From Kitasatospora cineracea (GTDB lineage: Bacteria; Actinomycetota; Actinomycetes; Streptomycetales; Streptomycetaceae): a stretch of 64,000 nt of DNA. The stretch's first letter is position 1, and each line of letters opens with the position of its first letter. The translations under genes were made by a program, and so were the position numbers. Under the pieces are notes generated by a model, which searched no databases, was not told the DNA's origin, and worked only from the letters and a program-made list of their open reading frames with translations. This document shows, one piece after another, positions 47,367 through 58,102 of this stretch. The DNA lies in NCBI RefSeq assembly GCF_003751605.1, contig NZ_RJVJ01000004.1, positions 1-64,000 on the forward strand. Reading direction: 5' to 3'.

Positions 47367-48839
47367 ATGAGCACCTTTGATGCAGATGTCATTGTGGTGG
47401 GAGCCGGTCCCACTGGACTCATGCTTGCGGGGGAACTGAGGCTCAACGGAGTCTCCGTCATCGTTCTCGACAGGCTTTCCGAACCGATCCGGGAATCCCG
47501 CGCCCTGGGTTTCTCGGCCCGGACGATCGAGGAGTTCGCGCAGCGCGGCCTGATCGACGCCTTCGGCGAGGTCGGGGTCATCCCGGTCGGCCACTTCGGC
47601 GGCGTGTCGCTCGACTACCAGGTGCTGGAGGGCGGCTCCTACGGGGCCCGCGGCATCCCGCAGGCCCGCACCGAGGGCATCCTCGGCGGGCGGGCGGCCG
47701 CCCTGGGCGCCGAGGTCCGCCGCGGCACCGAGGTCACCGGCCTCGAGCAGGACGCCGACGGCGTCACCCTGACCGCCACCGGCCCCGAGGGCCCGGTCAC
47801 CCTGCGCGCCCGCTACGCGGTGGGCGCCGACGGCGCCCGCAGCGCCGTGCGCAAGCTCTCCGGCATCGACTTCCCCGGCACCGAGCCGGCGATCGAGCTG
47901 CGCTTCGCGGACGTGGAGGGCGTCAGGCTGCGGCCCCGCTTCTCCGGCGAGCGGGTGCCCGGCGGCATGGTCATGGTCATCCCGATCGGCCCCGACCGGG
48001 CCCGGGTGATCTACTACGACCGGTCCGAGCCGCTGCGCACCGGCGACGGCCCGATCGACTTCCCCGAGGTGGTCGACGCCTGGCGGCGGCTGACCGGCGA
48101 GGACATCGGCGGCGCCACCCCGCTGTGGGTCAGCTCCACCACCGACCGCAGCCGGCAGGCCGCCGAGTACCGGCGCGGCCGGGTCTTCCTGGCCGGCGAC
48201 GCCGCCCACATCCACCTGCCGATCGGCGCCCAGGGCATGAGCGCCGGCGTGCAGGACGCCGTCAACCTCGGCTGGAAGCTCGCCCTCGACCTCAAGGGGC
48301 AGGCCCCCGAGGGCCTGCTCGACACCTACCACAGCGAGCGGCACCCCGTCGGGGCCCGCATCCTCACCAACACCCTCGCCCAGCGCATCCTCTACCTCGG
48401 CGGTGACGACATCACCCCGATGCGCGAGGTGTTCGCCGAACTGGTCGACCACCACGAGTCGGTCCGCCGGCTCCTGGTCGGCATGGTCACCGGCCTGGAC
48501 ATCCGCCACGAGGTCGGCCCCGGCGACCACCCGCTGCTCGGCCGGCGCCTGCCGGACCGGGAGCTGGTGGTCGACGGCGAGAAGACCACCGCCTTCGCGC
48601 TGCTGCGCGCCGGCCGCGCGGTGCTGCTCGACCTCACCGGCGACGGCGCGCTCCGCGCCGCCGCGGCCGGCCGGGCCGACCGCGTCGACGTGGTGGCGGT
48701 CGACGACGCCGACCTCGGCTCCCCGGTGGACGGCGTCCTGGTCCGCCCCGACGGCTACGTCGCCTGGGTCGCACCCTCGGGCGCCGGCGCCGCCGGTCTC
48801 AACGAGTCCCTCAACCGCTGGTTCGGTCCCGCCGGCTAG
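47367..48839 (+). CDS. FAD-dependent hydroxylase, first gene of the angucycline core (LanE/PgaE-type)
   Basis: The 490-residue class A flavin monooxygenase has [33 protein letters not shown] and GRVFLAGDAAHIHLPIGAQG, plus a C-terminal thioredoxin-like domain ending ESLNRWFGPAG. Its position, first in the order hydroxylase, cyclase, KS-alpha, KS-beta, ACP, KR, aromatase, matches LanE/PgaE, which oxidise C-12 and C-12b of the angucyclinone. GAAGAGGACAG precedes the ATG. It uses NAD(P)H and O2. The exact regiochemistry cannot be read here. Confidence 0.9.
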   Translation: MSTFDADVIVVGAGPTGLMLAGELRLNGVSVIVLDRLSEPIRESRALGFSARTIEEFAQRGLIDAFGEVGVIPVGHFGGVSLDYQVLEGGSYGARGIPQARTEGILGGRAAALGAEVRRGTEVTGLEQDADGVTLTATGPEGPVTLRARYAVGADGARSAVRKLSGIDFPGTEPAIELRFADVEGVRLRPRFSGERVPGGMVMVIPIGPDRARVIYYDRSEPLRTGDGPIDFPEVVDAWRRLTGEDIGGATPLWVSSTTDRSRQAAEYRRGRVFLAGDAAHIHLPIGAQGMSAGVQDAVNLGWKLALDLKGQAPEGLLDTYHSERHPVGARILTNTLAQRILYLGGDDITPMREVFAELVDHHESVRRLLVGMVTGLDIRHEVGPGDHPLLGRRLPDRELVVDGEKTTAFALLRAGRAVLLDLTGDGALRAAAAGRADRVDVVAVDDADLGSPVDGVLVRPDGYVAWVAPSGAGAAGLNESLNRWFGPAG

Positions 48840-48895
48840 GCGCTGTTCCGCTCCGGTCCCGTCCCGCCCTTTCCGAACAGGAAGCGAAGGAAGTC

Positions 48896-49594
48896 ATGCC
48901 TTTCATCTCCGTCGAGGACAACCACCTCACCGTCCTCAACCTCTTCACCACCGACGCCCCTGAGAAGCAGGACAGCCTGATCCAGGAGATGACGAAGATC
49001 GTCAACGCGGCGGCCTACGAGGGCTGGATGTCCAGCACCGTGCACGCGGGCGTGGACAGCCCCGGCACCGCGAACTTCATCCAGTGGCGCAGCGGCGAGG
49101 ACCTCGAGAAGCGCTACGCGGGCGAGGAGTTCACCCACCGCACCATGCCGGTCTTCAGCGAGATCACCACCTCGATCCGGCTGCTGCAGAACGAGGTCGC
49201 CTACACGCTGACCTCCCCCGCCCTCGGCGGCAAGATCGAGATCGGCCCGCACCGCGACGACTACACCGTCATCGCGGTCTTCCCGGTCCGCGAGGACGGC
49301 CTGGAGGAGGCCGTCGACGCGCTCGGCCGCGGCCAGGAGTTCTTCACCGAGGTGCCGGGCTTCCGCGCCCACGTCGTCCTGCGGGGCCTGCGCGCCCGCG
49401 GCCTGGACGGCTCGTTCGTCGTCTCCTACTCGCAGTGGGACAGCAAGGAGGCCTACGACGCCTACCGCGGCCAGGCGCCGGAGGAGCAGTCCGAGGCCCG
49501 CCAGTCGGCCCAGAACCGCACCCGCGCCGTGGTCGCGGGCGTGCCGATCATCAACACCTACACCGTGGTGCACACCCGCGCCGCCGGCGAGTGA
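48896..49594 (+). CDS. Two-domain antibiotic biosynthesis monooxygenase (JadG/AlpJ/GilOII-like)
   Basis: The 232-residue protein consists of two ABM-type ferredoxin-like domains. The first, MPFISVEDNHLTVLNLFTTD, continues with TVHAGVDSPGTANFIQWRS and AGEEFTHRTMPVF. The second contains DDYTVIAVFPVREDGLEEAV and GFRAHVVLRGLRA. Size and opening are those I associate with the ring-B-opening oxygenases of jadomycin, gilvocarcin and kinamycin pathways, which cleave the angucyclinone C-C bond. Its place inside the core operon, between hydroxylase and cyclase, fits. If correct, the product is a rearranged angucycline. A simple anthrone-type oxygenase is the alternative. Confidence 0.75.
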   Translation: MPFISVEDNHLTVLNLFTTDAPEKQDSLIQEMTKIVNAAAYEGWMSSTVHAGVDSPGTANFIQWRSGEDLEKRYAGEEFTHRTMPVFSEITTSIRLLQNEVAYTLTSPALGGKIEIGPHRDDYTVIAVFPVREDGLEEAVDALGRGQEFFTEVPGFRAHVVLRGLRARGLDGSFVVSYSQWDSKEAYDAYRGQAPEEQSEARQSAQNRTRAVVAGVPIINTYTVVHTRAAGE

Positions 49595-49624
49595 CCCGGC
49601 GCGCCGGCGACGGCGCGCCCCCGT

Positions 49625-49663
49625 CCGGACGCCCGGTCCCCCTCCAGGGGGCCGGGCGTCCGG
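49625..49663. terminator. Hairpin within the core operon
   Basis: CCGGACGCCCGG pairs with CCGGGCGTCCGG, with an inner CCCCC/GGGGG stem, between the oxygenase and cyclase genes. It may attenuate readthrough into the minimal PKS genes or stabilise upstream mRNA. Confidence 0.6.
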
Positions 49664-49842
49664 CGTGCCCGGGGACCGGGAAGGCGGTGCGGCGGCCCCC
49701 GGGCAGGACTCCGGCGGGACCCGAGAATTCCCCGGCCGGGGCACTACCGCGAGGCGGGAACGTCAAGACCGGTGATCCCGCGGACGCCATGCGGCCCGGC
49801 CCGCACCGCGCACCCCACGTAACCGCCGAGGAGCTGAACCGC

Positions 49843-50172
49843 ATGCACAGCACCCTGATCGTCGCCCGGATGGCAGATGTCTCCGGCCCGGACGTGGCCC
49901 GGCTGTTCGCCGAGTTCGACGCGACGGAGATGCCTCACCGCATGGGAACACGGCGTCGCCAGCTGTTCTCCTACCGGGGTCTCTACTTCCACCTGCAGGA
50001 CTTCGACGGCGACAACGGCGGCGAGCTCATCGAGCGCGCCAAGACCGACCCCCGCTTCGTCGGCATCAGCAACGACCTGAAGCCCTTCATCGAGGCCTAC
50101 GACCCGCAGACCTGGCGCTCGCCGGCCGATGCCATGGCGACCCGCTTCTACAACTGGGAGGCGTCCGCGTGA
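49843..50172 (+). CDS. Polyketide cyclase of the TcmI/LanF type
   Basis: The 109-residue protein has the TcmI-family pattern: [20 protein letters not shown], then [20 protein letters not shown] and the C-terminal FYNWEASA. These small ferredoxin-like dimers close the later rings of aromatic polyketides (LanF/JadI type in angucyclines). GAGGAGCTGAACCGC precedes ATG 49843 and the stop overlaps the KS-alpha GTG. This coupling of cyclase F with KS-alpha A is typical of angucycline clusters. Confidence 0.92.
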   Translation: MHSTLIVARMADVSGPDVARLFAEFDATEMPHRMGTRRRQLFSYRGLYFHLQDFDGDNGGELIERAKTDPRFVGISNDLKPFIEAYDPQTWRSPADAMATRFYNWEASA

Positions 50173-51440
50173 GTCGGCGTCGCGTCGTCATCACCGGGAT
50201 CGAGGTCATCGCGCCCGGCGGTGTCGGCAAGGAGAACTTCTGGAACCTGCTGAGCGAGGGCCGCACGGCCACCCGCGGCATCACCTTCTTCGACCCCGCG
50301 CCCTTCCGCTCCCGGGTGGCCGCCGAGGTCGACTTCGACCCGTACGCGCACGGCCTGGCCCCGCAGCAGGTCCGCCGGCTGGACCGGGCCGCGCAGTTCG
50401 CGGTCGTCGCCTCGCGCGGCGCCGTCGCGGACAGCGGCATCGACCTGGCCGGGTACGACCCGCACCGGATCGGGGTCACCGTCGGCAGCGCGGTCGGCGC
50501 CACCATGAGCCTGGACGAGGAGTACCGGGTCGTCAGCGACGGCGGCCGCCTCGACACCGTCGACCACACCTACGCGGTGCCGCACCTGTACAACCACATG
50601 GTGCCCAGCTCCTTCGCCACCGAGGTGGCCTGGGCGGTCGGCGCCGAGGGCCCCAGCACGGTGGTCTCCACCGGCTGCACCTCGGGCATCGACTCGGTCG
50701 GCTACGCCGTCGAGCTGGTCCGCGAGGGCTCGGCCGACGTCGTGATCGCGGGCTCCTCGGACGCCCCGATCTCGCCGATCACCATGGCCTGCTTCGACGC
50801 GATCAAGGCCACCACGCCCCGCTTCGACGACCCGGAGCACGCCTCCCGGCCGTTCGACGCGACCCGCAACGGCTTCGTCCTCGGCGAGGGCACCGCGTTC
50901 TTCGTGCTGGAGGAGCTGGAGAGCGCGAAGAAGCGCGGCGCGCACATCTACGCGGAGATCGCCGGCTACGCGACCCGCAGCAACGCCTACCACATGACGG
51001 GCCTGCGCCCCGACGGCCTGGAGATGTCCGAGGCGATCCGGCTGGCCCTCGAGGAGGCCCGGCTCAACGGCGACGCCATCGACTACATCAACGCGCACGG
51101 CTCGGGCACCAAGCAGAACGACCGGCACGAGACGGCCGCCTTCAAGCGCAGCCTGGGCGACCACGCGTACCGCACGCCGGTCAGCTCCATCAAGTCGATG
51201 GTGGGCCACTCGCTGGGCGCGATCGGCTCGATCGAGATCGCCGCGTCCGCGCTGGCCATGGAGTACGACGTGGTGCCCCCCACGGCCAACCTGCACACCC
51301 CGGACCCGGAGTGCGACCTCGACTACGTCCCGGTCACCGCGCGCGACCAGGTGGTCGACGCCGTCCTGACGGTCGGCAGCGGCTTCGGCGGATTCCAGAG
51401 CGCCATGGTGCTCGCCAACCCCGAGAGGAGCCTCGTATGA
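50169..51440 (+). CDS. Type II PKS ketosynthase alpha, set 2 (angucycline core)
   Basis: The 423-residue KS has Cys about 170 in [11 protein letters not shown], His in NAHGSGT and [11 protein letters not shown], and the aromatic-PKS pattern [19 protein letters not shown]. With the chain-length factor it builds the decaketide expected for angucyclines from malonyl-ACP. GTG 50169 overlaps the cyclase stop and the end overlaps the chain-length factor ATG. It belongs to a complete minimal PKS with ACP and ketoreductase, in contrast to set 1. Confidence 0.96.
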   Translation: MSRRRVVITGIEVIAPGGVGKENFWNLLSEGRTATRGITFFDPAPFRSRVAAEVDFDPYAHGLAPQQVRRLDRAAQFAVVASRGAVADSGIDLAGYDPHRIGVTVGSAVGATMSLDEEYRVVSDGGRLDTVDHTYAVPHLYNHMVPSSFATEVAWAVGAEGPSTVVSTGCTSGIDSVGYAVELVREGSADVVIAGSSDAPISPITMACFDAIKATTPRFDDPEHASRPFDATRNGFVLGEGTAFFVLEELESAKKRGAHIYAEIAGYATRSNAYHMTGLRPDGLEMSEAIRLALEEARLNGDAIDYINAHGSGTKQNDRHETAAFKRSLGDHAYRTPVSSIKSMVGHSLGAIGSIEIAASALAMEYDVVPPTANLHTPDPECDLDYVPVTARDQVVDAVLTVGSGFGGFQSAMVLANPERSLV

Positions 51441-52651
51441 CCGCGTCGGTGGTCATCACCGGACTGGGCGTCGCCGCTCCGACCGGCCTGGGCGTCGAGG
51501 ACTACTGGGCCGCGACGCTCGGCGGGAAGAACGCCATCGGCCGGATCACCCGGTTCGACCCGAGCGGCTACCCGGCCCGGCTGGCCGGCGAGGTGCCCGG
51601 CTTCCGCGAGGAGGAGTACCTGCCCAGCCGCCTGCTGCCGCAGACCGACCGGGTCACCCGGCTCGCGCTGGTGGCGACCGACTGGGCGCTGGCCGACGCC
51701 GGGGTCACCCCGGGCGAGATGTCCGAGTTCGACATGGGCGTCATCACGGCCTCCGCCGCGGGCGGCTTCGAGTTCGGCCAGGGCGAGCTGCAGAGCCTGT
51801 GGAGCCGCGGCAGCCAGTACGTCTCGGCGTACCAGTCCTTCGCCTGGTTCTACGCCGTCAACAGCGGCCAGATCTCGATCCGCAACGGCATGAAGGGCCC
51901 GGCCGGCGTGGTCGTCAGCGAGGGCGCCGGCGGCCTGGACGCCGTCGCCCACGCCCGCCGGCAGATCCGCAAGGGCACCTCGCTGGTCGTCACCGGCGCC
52001 GTGGACGCCTCGATCTGCCCCTGGGGCTGGGTCGCGCAGCTGTCCACCGGCCGGATGAGCACCAGCGACGAGCCGGCCCGCGCCTACCTGCCCTTCGACC
52101 GCGACGCGTCCGGCTACGTGCCCGGCGAGGGCGGCGCGATCCTGATCGCCGAGGACGCCGACGCGGCCCGCGCCCGCGGCGCCCGGATCTACGGCGAGAT
52201 CGCCGGCTACGGCTCCACCATGGACCCGAAGCCGGGCAGCGGCCGCGAGCCGGGCCTGCGCAAGGCGATCCGGATCGCCCTCGCCGACGCGGGCGCCGAG
52301 CCCGGCGACGTCGACGTGGTCTTCGCCGACGGCGCCGGCGAGCGGACCGCCGACCGGGCCGAGGCCGAGGCGATCAGCGCCGTCTTCGGCGACCGCGCGG
52401 TGCCGGTGACGGTGCCCAAGACGATGACCGGCCGGCTGTACTCCGGCGGGGCCCCGCTGGACCTGGCGGCCGCCCTGCTGGCGATCCGCGACGGCGTCAT
52501 CCCGCCCACCACCTCGGTCGAGCCGTGCCCGGACTACCCGCTCGACCTGGTCGTCGGCCGGCCGCGCGAGACGCCGGTGCGCACCGCGCTGGTCGTGGCC
52601 CGCGGCGCCGGCGGCTTCAACTCCGCGATGGTCGTGCGCGCCGCCCGGTAG
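51437..52651 (+). CDS. Type II PKS chain-length factor (KS-beta), set 2, with Gly at the Gln position
   Basis: The 404-residue protein is a chain-length factor partner of KS-alpha set 2. Where most chain-length factors have Gln in EQAGGLD, this one reads [10 protein letters not shown], with Gly about 163. KS-beta of set 1 keeps Gln. The Gln has been linked to decarboxylation of malonyl-ACP for priming, so its loss could mean priming by another route, such as the KAS III at 4919, but this is inference. Remaining patterns ([31 protein letters not shown]) are normal. Confidence 0.94.
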   Translation: MTASVVITGLGVAAPTGLGVEDYWAATLGGKNAIGRITRFDPSGYPARLAGEVPGFREEEYLPSRLLPQTDRVTRLALVATDWALADAGVTPGEMSEFDMGVITASAAGGFEFGQGELQSLWSRGSQYVSAYQSFAWFYAVNSGQISIRNGMKGPAGVVVSEGAGGLDAVAHARRQIRKGTSLVVTGAVDASICPWGWVAQLSTGRMSTSDEPARAYLPFDRDASGYVPGEGGAILIAEDADAARARGARIYGEIAGYGSTMDPKPGSGREPGLRKAIRIALADAGAEPGDVDVVFADGAGERTADRAEAEAISAVFGDRAVPVTVPKTMTGRLYSGGAPLDLAAALLAIRDGVIPPTTSVEPCPDYPLDLVVGRPRETPVRTALVVARGAGGFNSAMVVRAAR

Positions 52652-52697
52652 CCGCACCCCGCCCCACCCCTCCTCCGTTCCGAAAGGCAGGACCACC

Positions 52698-52964
52698 ATG
52701 ACCGCCAAGGCGTTCACCCTCGACGAGCTCAAGACCATCCTCCTGGAAGCCGCCGGCGTGGCCGAGGGCGTCGACCTGGACGGCGACATCCTCGACACCG
52801 AGTTCGACGTCCTCGGCTACGAGTCGCTGGCGCTGCTGGAGACCGGCAGCGTGATCGAGCGCGAGTACGGCATCTCGCTCGACGAGGAGGCCATCGGCGA
52901 CGCGCGCACCCCGCGCGCCTTCATCGAGGTCGTCAACGCGCAGCTCGCGCCCGCCGCTGCCTGA
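52698..52964 (+). CDS. Acyl carrier protein
   Basis: The 88-residue protein is a type II PKS ACP with the phosphopantetheine serine about 43 in DVLGYESLALLE (Glu in place of the usual Asp before the Ser). The fold markers FTLDELKTILLEA and IEREYGISLDEEAI are intact. GAAAGGCAGGACCACC precedes the ATG. It is the only ACP in the window and so may serve both KS/CLF pairs. The phosphopantetheinyl transferase at 41736 could activate it. Confidence 0.95.
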   Translation: MTAKAFTLDELKTILLEAAGVAEGVDLDGDILDTEFDVLGYESLALLETGSVIEREYGISLDEEAIGDARTPRAFIEVVNAQLAPAAA

Positions 52965-52976
52965 AGGGGTCCGGAC

Positions 52977-53759
52977 ATGAGCGAGAACACCAAGGTCGCC
53001 GTCATCACCGGCGCCACCAGCGGCATCGGCCTCGCCTCGGCCCGCGCGCTGGCGGCCTCCGGCCACCGCGTCTTCATCGGCGCCCGCAACGCCGACAACG
53101 TCGCCGAGACCGTCAAGGAGCTCCAGGCCGAGGGCCTGGACGCGGACGGCTCCGTCCTCGACGTGCGCGACACCGCCTCCGTCACGGCCTTCGTGCAGGC
53201 CGCCGTCGACCGGTTCGGACCGGTGGACGTGCTGGTCAACAACGCCGGCCGGTCCGGTGGCGGCGTCACCGCCGACATCGAGGAGGACCTCTGGAACGAC
53301 GTCATCGAGACCAACCTCAACAGCGTCTTCCGGGTCACCCACGCGGTGCTCAACACCGGCGGCATGCGCCACAAGGACCGCGGCCGGATCATCAGCATCG
53401 CCTCCACCGCGGGCAAGCAGGGCGTCGTGCTGGGCGCCCCGTACTCGGCCTCCAAGCACGGCGTGGTCGGCTTCACCAAGGCCCTGGGCAACGAGCTCGC
53501 CCCGACCGGCATCACCGTCAACGCGGTCTGCCCCGGCTACGTCGAGACCCCGATGGCCCAGCGGGTGCGCCAGGGCTACGCGAGCGCCTACAGCACCTCC
53601 GAGGAGGCGATCAAGGAGAAGTTCACCTCCAAGATCCCGCTCGGCCGCTACTCCACCCCGGAGGAGGTCGCCGGCCTGGTCGCCTACCTGGCCTCCGACC
53701 CGGCCGCCTCGATCACCGCGCAGGCGCTCAACGTCTGCGGCGGCCTCGGCAACTTCTGA
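52977..53759 (+). CDS. Polyketide ketoreductase (ActIII/LanD type)
   Basis: The 260-residue SDR has the cofactor motif TGATSGIG (residues 11-18), NNAGRSGGG, and the catalytic Ser about 143, Tyr 156 and Lys 160 (YSASK). This is the C-9 ketoreductase pattern of aromatic PKS. It reduces the carbonyl nine carbons from the thioester before first-ring closure. It follows the ACP by 12 bases. Unlike the SDR at 9695 its active site is complete. Confidence 0.95.
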   Translation: MSENTKVAVITGATSGIGLASARALAASGHRVFIGARNADNVAETVKELQAEGLDADGSVLDVRDTASVTAFVQAAVDRFGPVDVLVNNAGRSGGGVTADIEEDLWNDVIETNLNSVFRVTHAVLNTGGMRHKDRGRIISIASTAGKQGVVLGAPYSASKHGVVGFTKALGNELAPTGITVNAVCPGYVETPMAQRVRQGYASAYSTSEEAIKEKFTSKIPLGRYSTPEEVAGLVAYLASDPAASITAQALNVCGGLGNF

Positions 53760-53798
53760 TCCGCCCACCGGACCGAAACACGAGAGGAGAGTCCCCCC

Positions 53799-54743
53799 AT
53801 GACGACGCGTGAGGTCGAGCACGAGATCACGATCGGCGCGCCGGCCGCGGCCGTCTACCAGCTGCTCGCGGACGTGACCAACTGGCCGCGGATCTTCCCG
53901 CCCACCATCCACGTCGACCGGGTGGAGGCCGAGGGCAACGAGGAGCGCATCCGGATCTGGGCGACCGCCAACGGCCAGCCCAAGGACTGGACCTCGCGCC
54001 GCACCCTGGACCCCGAGGCGCTGCGGATCACCTTCCGCCAGGAGATCCCGGCCCCGCCGGTCGCCGCGATGGGCGGCACCTGGATCCTGGAGCCGCTGGA
54101 CGCCGACACCACCCGGGTGCGGCTGCTGCACGACTACCGGGCGATCGGCGACGACCCGCACGACCTGCTGTGGATCGAGCGGGCCGTCGACAAGAACAGC
54201 ACCTCCGAGCTGCAGGCGCTCAAGGAGAACGTCGAACTGGTGCACGCCGCCGACCGCGAGGAGCTGACCTTCTCGTTCGTCGACACCGTGCAGGTCGCCG
54301 GCCGGGCCAAGGACCTCTTCGACTTCGTCAACGAGGCCGGCAAGTGGGCCGACCGCCTCCCGCACGTCGCCGTGGTCCGCCTGGCCGAGGACACCCCCGG
54401 CCTGCAGGAGCTGGAGATGGACACCCGGGCCAAGGACGGCTCGGTGCACACCACCAAGTCCTACCGGGTGGTCTTCCCGTCCTGGAAGATCGCGTACAAG
54501 CAGGTCACCCTGCCCGCGCTGATGACCCTGCACACCGGCGAGTGGACCTTCGTGGAGAACGCGGAGGGCACCGCCGCCTCCTCGCAGCACACGGTGACCA
54601 TCAACACCGCCAACATCGCCCGGATCCTCGGCGAGCAGGCCACCGTGGCCGACGCCCGCGCGTACGTGCACACCGCGCTGTCCACCAACAGCAGCGCGAC
54701 CCTGGCCCACGCGAAGGCCTACGCCGAGCAGAAGGCCGCCTGA
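53799..54743 (+). CDS. Didomain aromatase/cyclase, set 2 (LanL type)
   Basis: The 314-residue protein has two SRPBCC halves: HEITIGAPAAAVYQLLADVT with WPRIFPPTIHVDRV, and FVDTVQVAGRAKDLFDFVNE with WADRLPHVAVVRL. It aromatises the first ring of the reduced polyketide. The order ACP, ketoreductase, aromatase is that of angucycline clusters. GAGAGGAGAGTCCCCCC precedes the ATG. It is paralogous to 38936-39892. Confidence 0.94.
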   Translation: MTTREVEHEITIGAPAAAVYQLLADVTNWPRIFPPTIHVDRVEAEGNEERIRIWATANGQPKDWTSRRTLDPEALRITFRQEIPAPPVAAMGGTWILEPLDADTTRVRLLHDYRAIGDDPHDLLWIERAVDKNSTSELQALKENVELVHAADREELTFSFVDTVQVAGRAKDLFDFVNEAGKWADRLPHVAVVRLAEDTPGLQELEMDTRAKDGSVHTTKSYRVVFPSWKIAYKQVTLPALMTLHTGEWTFVENAEGTAASSQHTVTINTANIARILGEQATVADARAYVHTALSTNSSATLAHAKAYAEQKAA

Positions 54744-54746
54744 GCC

Positions 54747-56209
<1,463 letters not shown>

Positions 56210-56361
56210 GGCCCCGGGCCGCACACCCGGTACCGCCGCACCCCCGCCGCACCCCCGCCGTCCACCCCCGCGGCCGGGCACCACGGCAGGGCTCCGCACC
56301 CCCCACGCCCGCGGGAGCCCCGCCACCGCCACCACTCCCTCACTGCCTCGGAAGGACAACC

Positions 56362-57888
56362 ATGGAAGGGACAGCGGTCGACACCGATGTCATCGTCATC
56401 GGTGCCGGCCCCACCGGCCTGATGCTCGCCGGTGAGCTGCGCCTGGGCGGAGCCCGGGTCGTCGTGATCGAGAAACTGGCCGCCCCCACCGGCCAGTCCC
56501 GCGGCCTGGGCTTCACCGCCCGCGCCATGGAGGTGTTCGACGAACGCGGGCTGCTGCCCCGCTTCGGCCAGGGCGAGACCCTGGTCACCAGCCCGGTCGG
56601 GCACTTCGGCGGCGCCCAGTTCGACTTCACCGCGCTGCCCGACGCCCACTTCGGCGCCCGCGGCATCCCGCAGGGGCAGACCGAGGCCGTGCTCGAGGGG
56701 TGGGCGGGTGAGCTCGGCGCCGACATCCGGCGCGGCTGGGAGTTCCTCGCCCTCGCCGACGGCTTCCTCGACGGCGAGACCGCCGAGATCACCGTCCGCG
56801 ACCCCGAGGGCGCCGAGCACACCCTGCGCGCCGCCTACCTGGTGGGCTGCGACGGCGGCGCCAGCCGGGTCCGCAAGGCCGCCGGGTTCGGCTTCCCCGG
56901 CACCGACGCCACCCGGGGCATGTACCTCGCCGACGTCACCGGCTGCCGGCTGCGCCCGCGCTTCCTCGGCGAGCGCCTCAACAACGGCATGGTGATGGCC
57001 GCCCCGCTCGCCGAGGGCGTGGACCGCATCATCGTCTGCCCCGACGGCACGCCCGCCCACGACCGCGAACGGACCGTCACCTTCGAGGAGGTCGCCGGGG
57101 CCTGGCAGTCCATCACCGGCGAGGACATCTCGCACGGCGGCGCCAGCTGGGTCAGCTCCTTCACCGACGCCACCCGCCAGGCCGACCGGTACCGGCGCGG
57201 CCGGGTCTTCCTGGTCGGCGACGCCGCCCACATCCACCTCCCGGCCGGCGGCCAGGGCCTGAGCACCGGCGTCCAGGACGCCTCCAACCTCGGCTGGAAG
57301 CTCGCCGCCGCGGTGCGCGGCGACGCCGGCGACGACCTGCTCGACAGCTACCACGACGAGCGGCACCCGGCCGGCGCCCGGCTGCTGATGAACACCCGCG
57401 CCCAGGGCGCGGTCTTCCTCGGCGGCCCCGAGGCCGACCCGCTGCGCGAACTGTTCCGCGAACTCGTCCAGTACGACGAGGTCAAGCGCCACCTGGCCGG
57501 CGTCGTCAGCCACCTCGACGTCCGCTACGACCTCGGCGGCGGCCCCGAGGACGCCGCCCACCCGCTGACGGGCCGCCGGATGCCGCCCCGGGCCCTGGTC
57601 GGCGCGGCCGGCGAGACCCGCCCGGCCGAACTGCTGCGCACCGGCCGCGGCGTGCTGCTCGACCTCGCCGACGACGCCGCGCTGCGCGAGGCCGCGGCCG
57701 GCTGGGCGGACCGGGTCGACGTGGCGACCGTCGCCGCCAAGCCCGCCGACGGCCCCGACCCGCTCGAGGGCACCGGCGCCGTGCTGATCCGCCCCGACGG
57801 CTACGTCGCCTGGGTCGGCCCGGTCGGCGAGCCCGTCCCGGCCGCCGTCCTGGAGCGCTGGTTCGGCCCGGCCCGCCGCCGCTGCTGA
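56362..57888 (+). CDS. FAD-dependent aromatic polyketide hydroxylase
   Basis: The 508-residue protein has [20 protein letters not shown], the DG motif YLVGCDGGASRVRK and GRVFLVGDAAHIHLPAGGQG, with the C-terminal thioredoxin-like domain ending LERWFGPARR. GAAGGACAACC precedes the ATG. It resembles 47367 and 62854 more than 54747, so these may stem from duplication. It closes the rightward core operon before a terminator. The substrate is an angucyclinone-type aromatic; position of oxidation is not predictable. Confidence 0.9.
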   Translation: MEGTAVDTDVIVIGAGPTGLMLAGELRLGGARVVVIEKLAAPTGQSRGLGFTARAMEVFDERGLLPRFGQGETLVTSPVGHFGGAQFDFTALPDAHFGARGIPQGQTEAVLEGWAGELGADIRRGWEFLALADGFLDGETAEITVRDPEGAEHTLRAAYLVGCDGGASRVRKAAGFGFPGTDATRGMYLADVTGCRLRPRFLGERLNNGMVMAAPLAEGVDRIIVCPDGTPAHDRERTVTFEEVAGAWQSITGEDISHGGASWVSSFTDATRQADRYRRGRVFLVGDAAHIHLPAGGQGLSTGVQDASNLGWKLAAAVRGDAGDDLLDSYHDERHPAGARLLMNTRAQGAVFLGGPEADPLRELFRELVQYDEVKRHLAGVVSHLDVRYDLGGGPEDAAHPLTGRRMPPRALVGAAGETRPAELLRTGRGVLLDLADDAALREAAAGWADRVDVATVAAKPADGPDPLEGTGAVLIRPDGYVAWVGPVGEPVPAAVLERWFGPARRRC

Positions 57889-57904
57889 ACCCCGCCCCGC
57901 CCCC

Positions 57905-57946
57905 GCCCGCCCGGGCCCTCGCCGCACGCCGAGGGCCCGGGCGGGC
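57905..57946. terminator. Bidirectional terminator
   Basis: Perfect 17-base arms (GCCCGCCCGGGCCCTCG) with an 8-base loop, followed by GCTTTCC, between the convergent hydroxylase and methyltransferase genes. Confidence 0.85.
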
Positions 57947-58102
57947 CGCTTTCCGCCCCCGGGCCCGGACGCCGCAGGACCCCGGTCCGTCGCCCGTGGG
58001 GTGGGCGGTGGGCCGGGGTCCTCCGGCGTCCGGGTGGGGGCCGGACGGGACCGGACCGTTCCGGGTGGGGCCGGGGCGGGGTCCGGGCGGGATCGGACGG
58101 GG

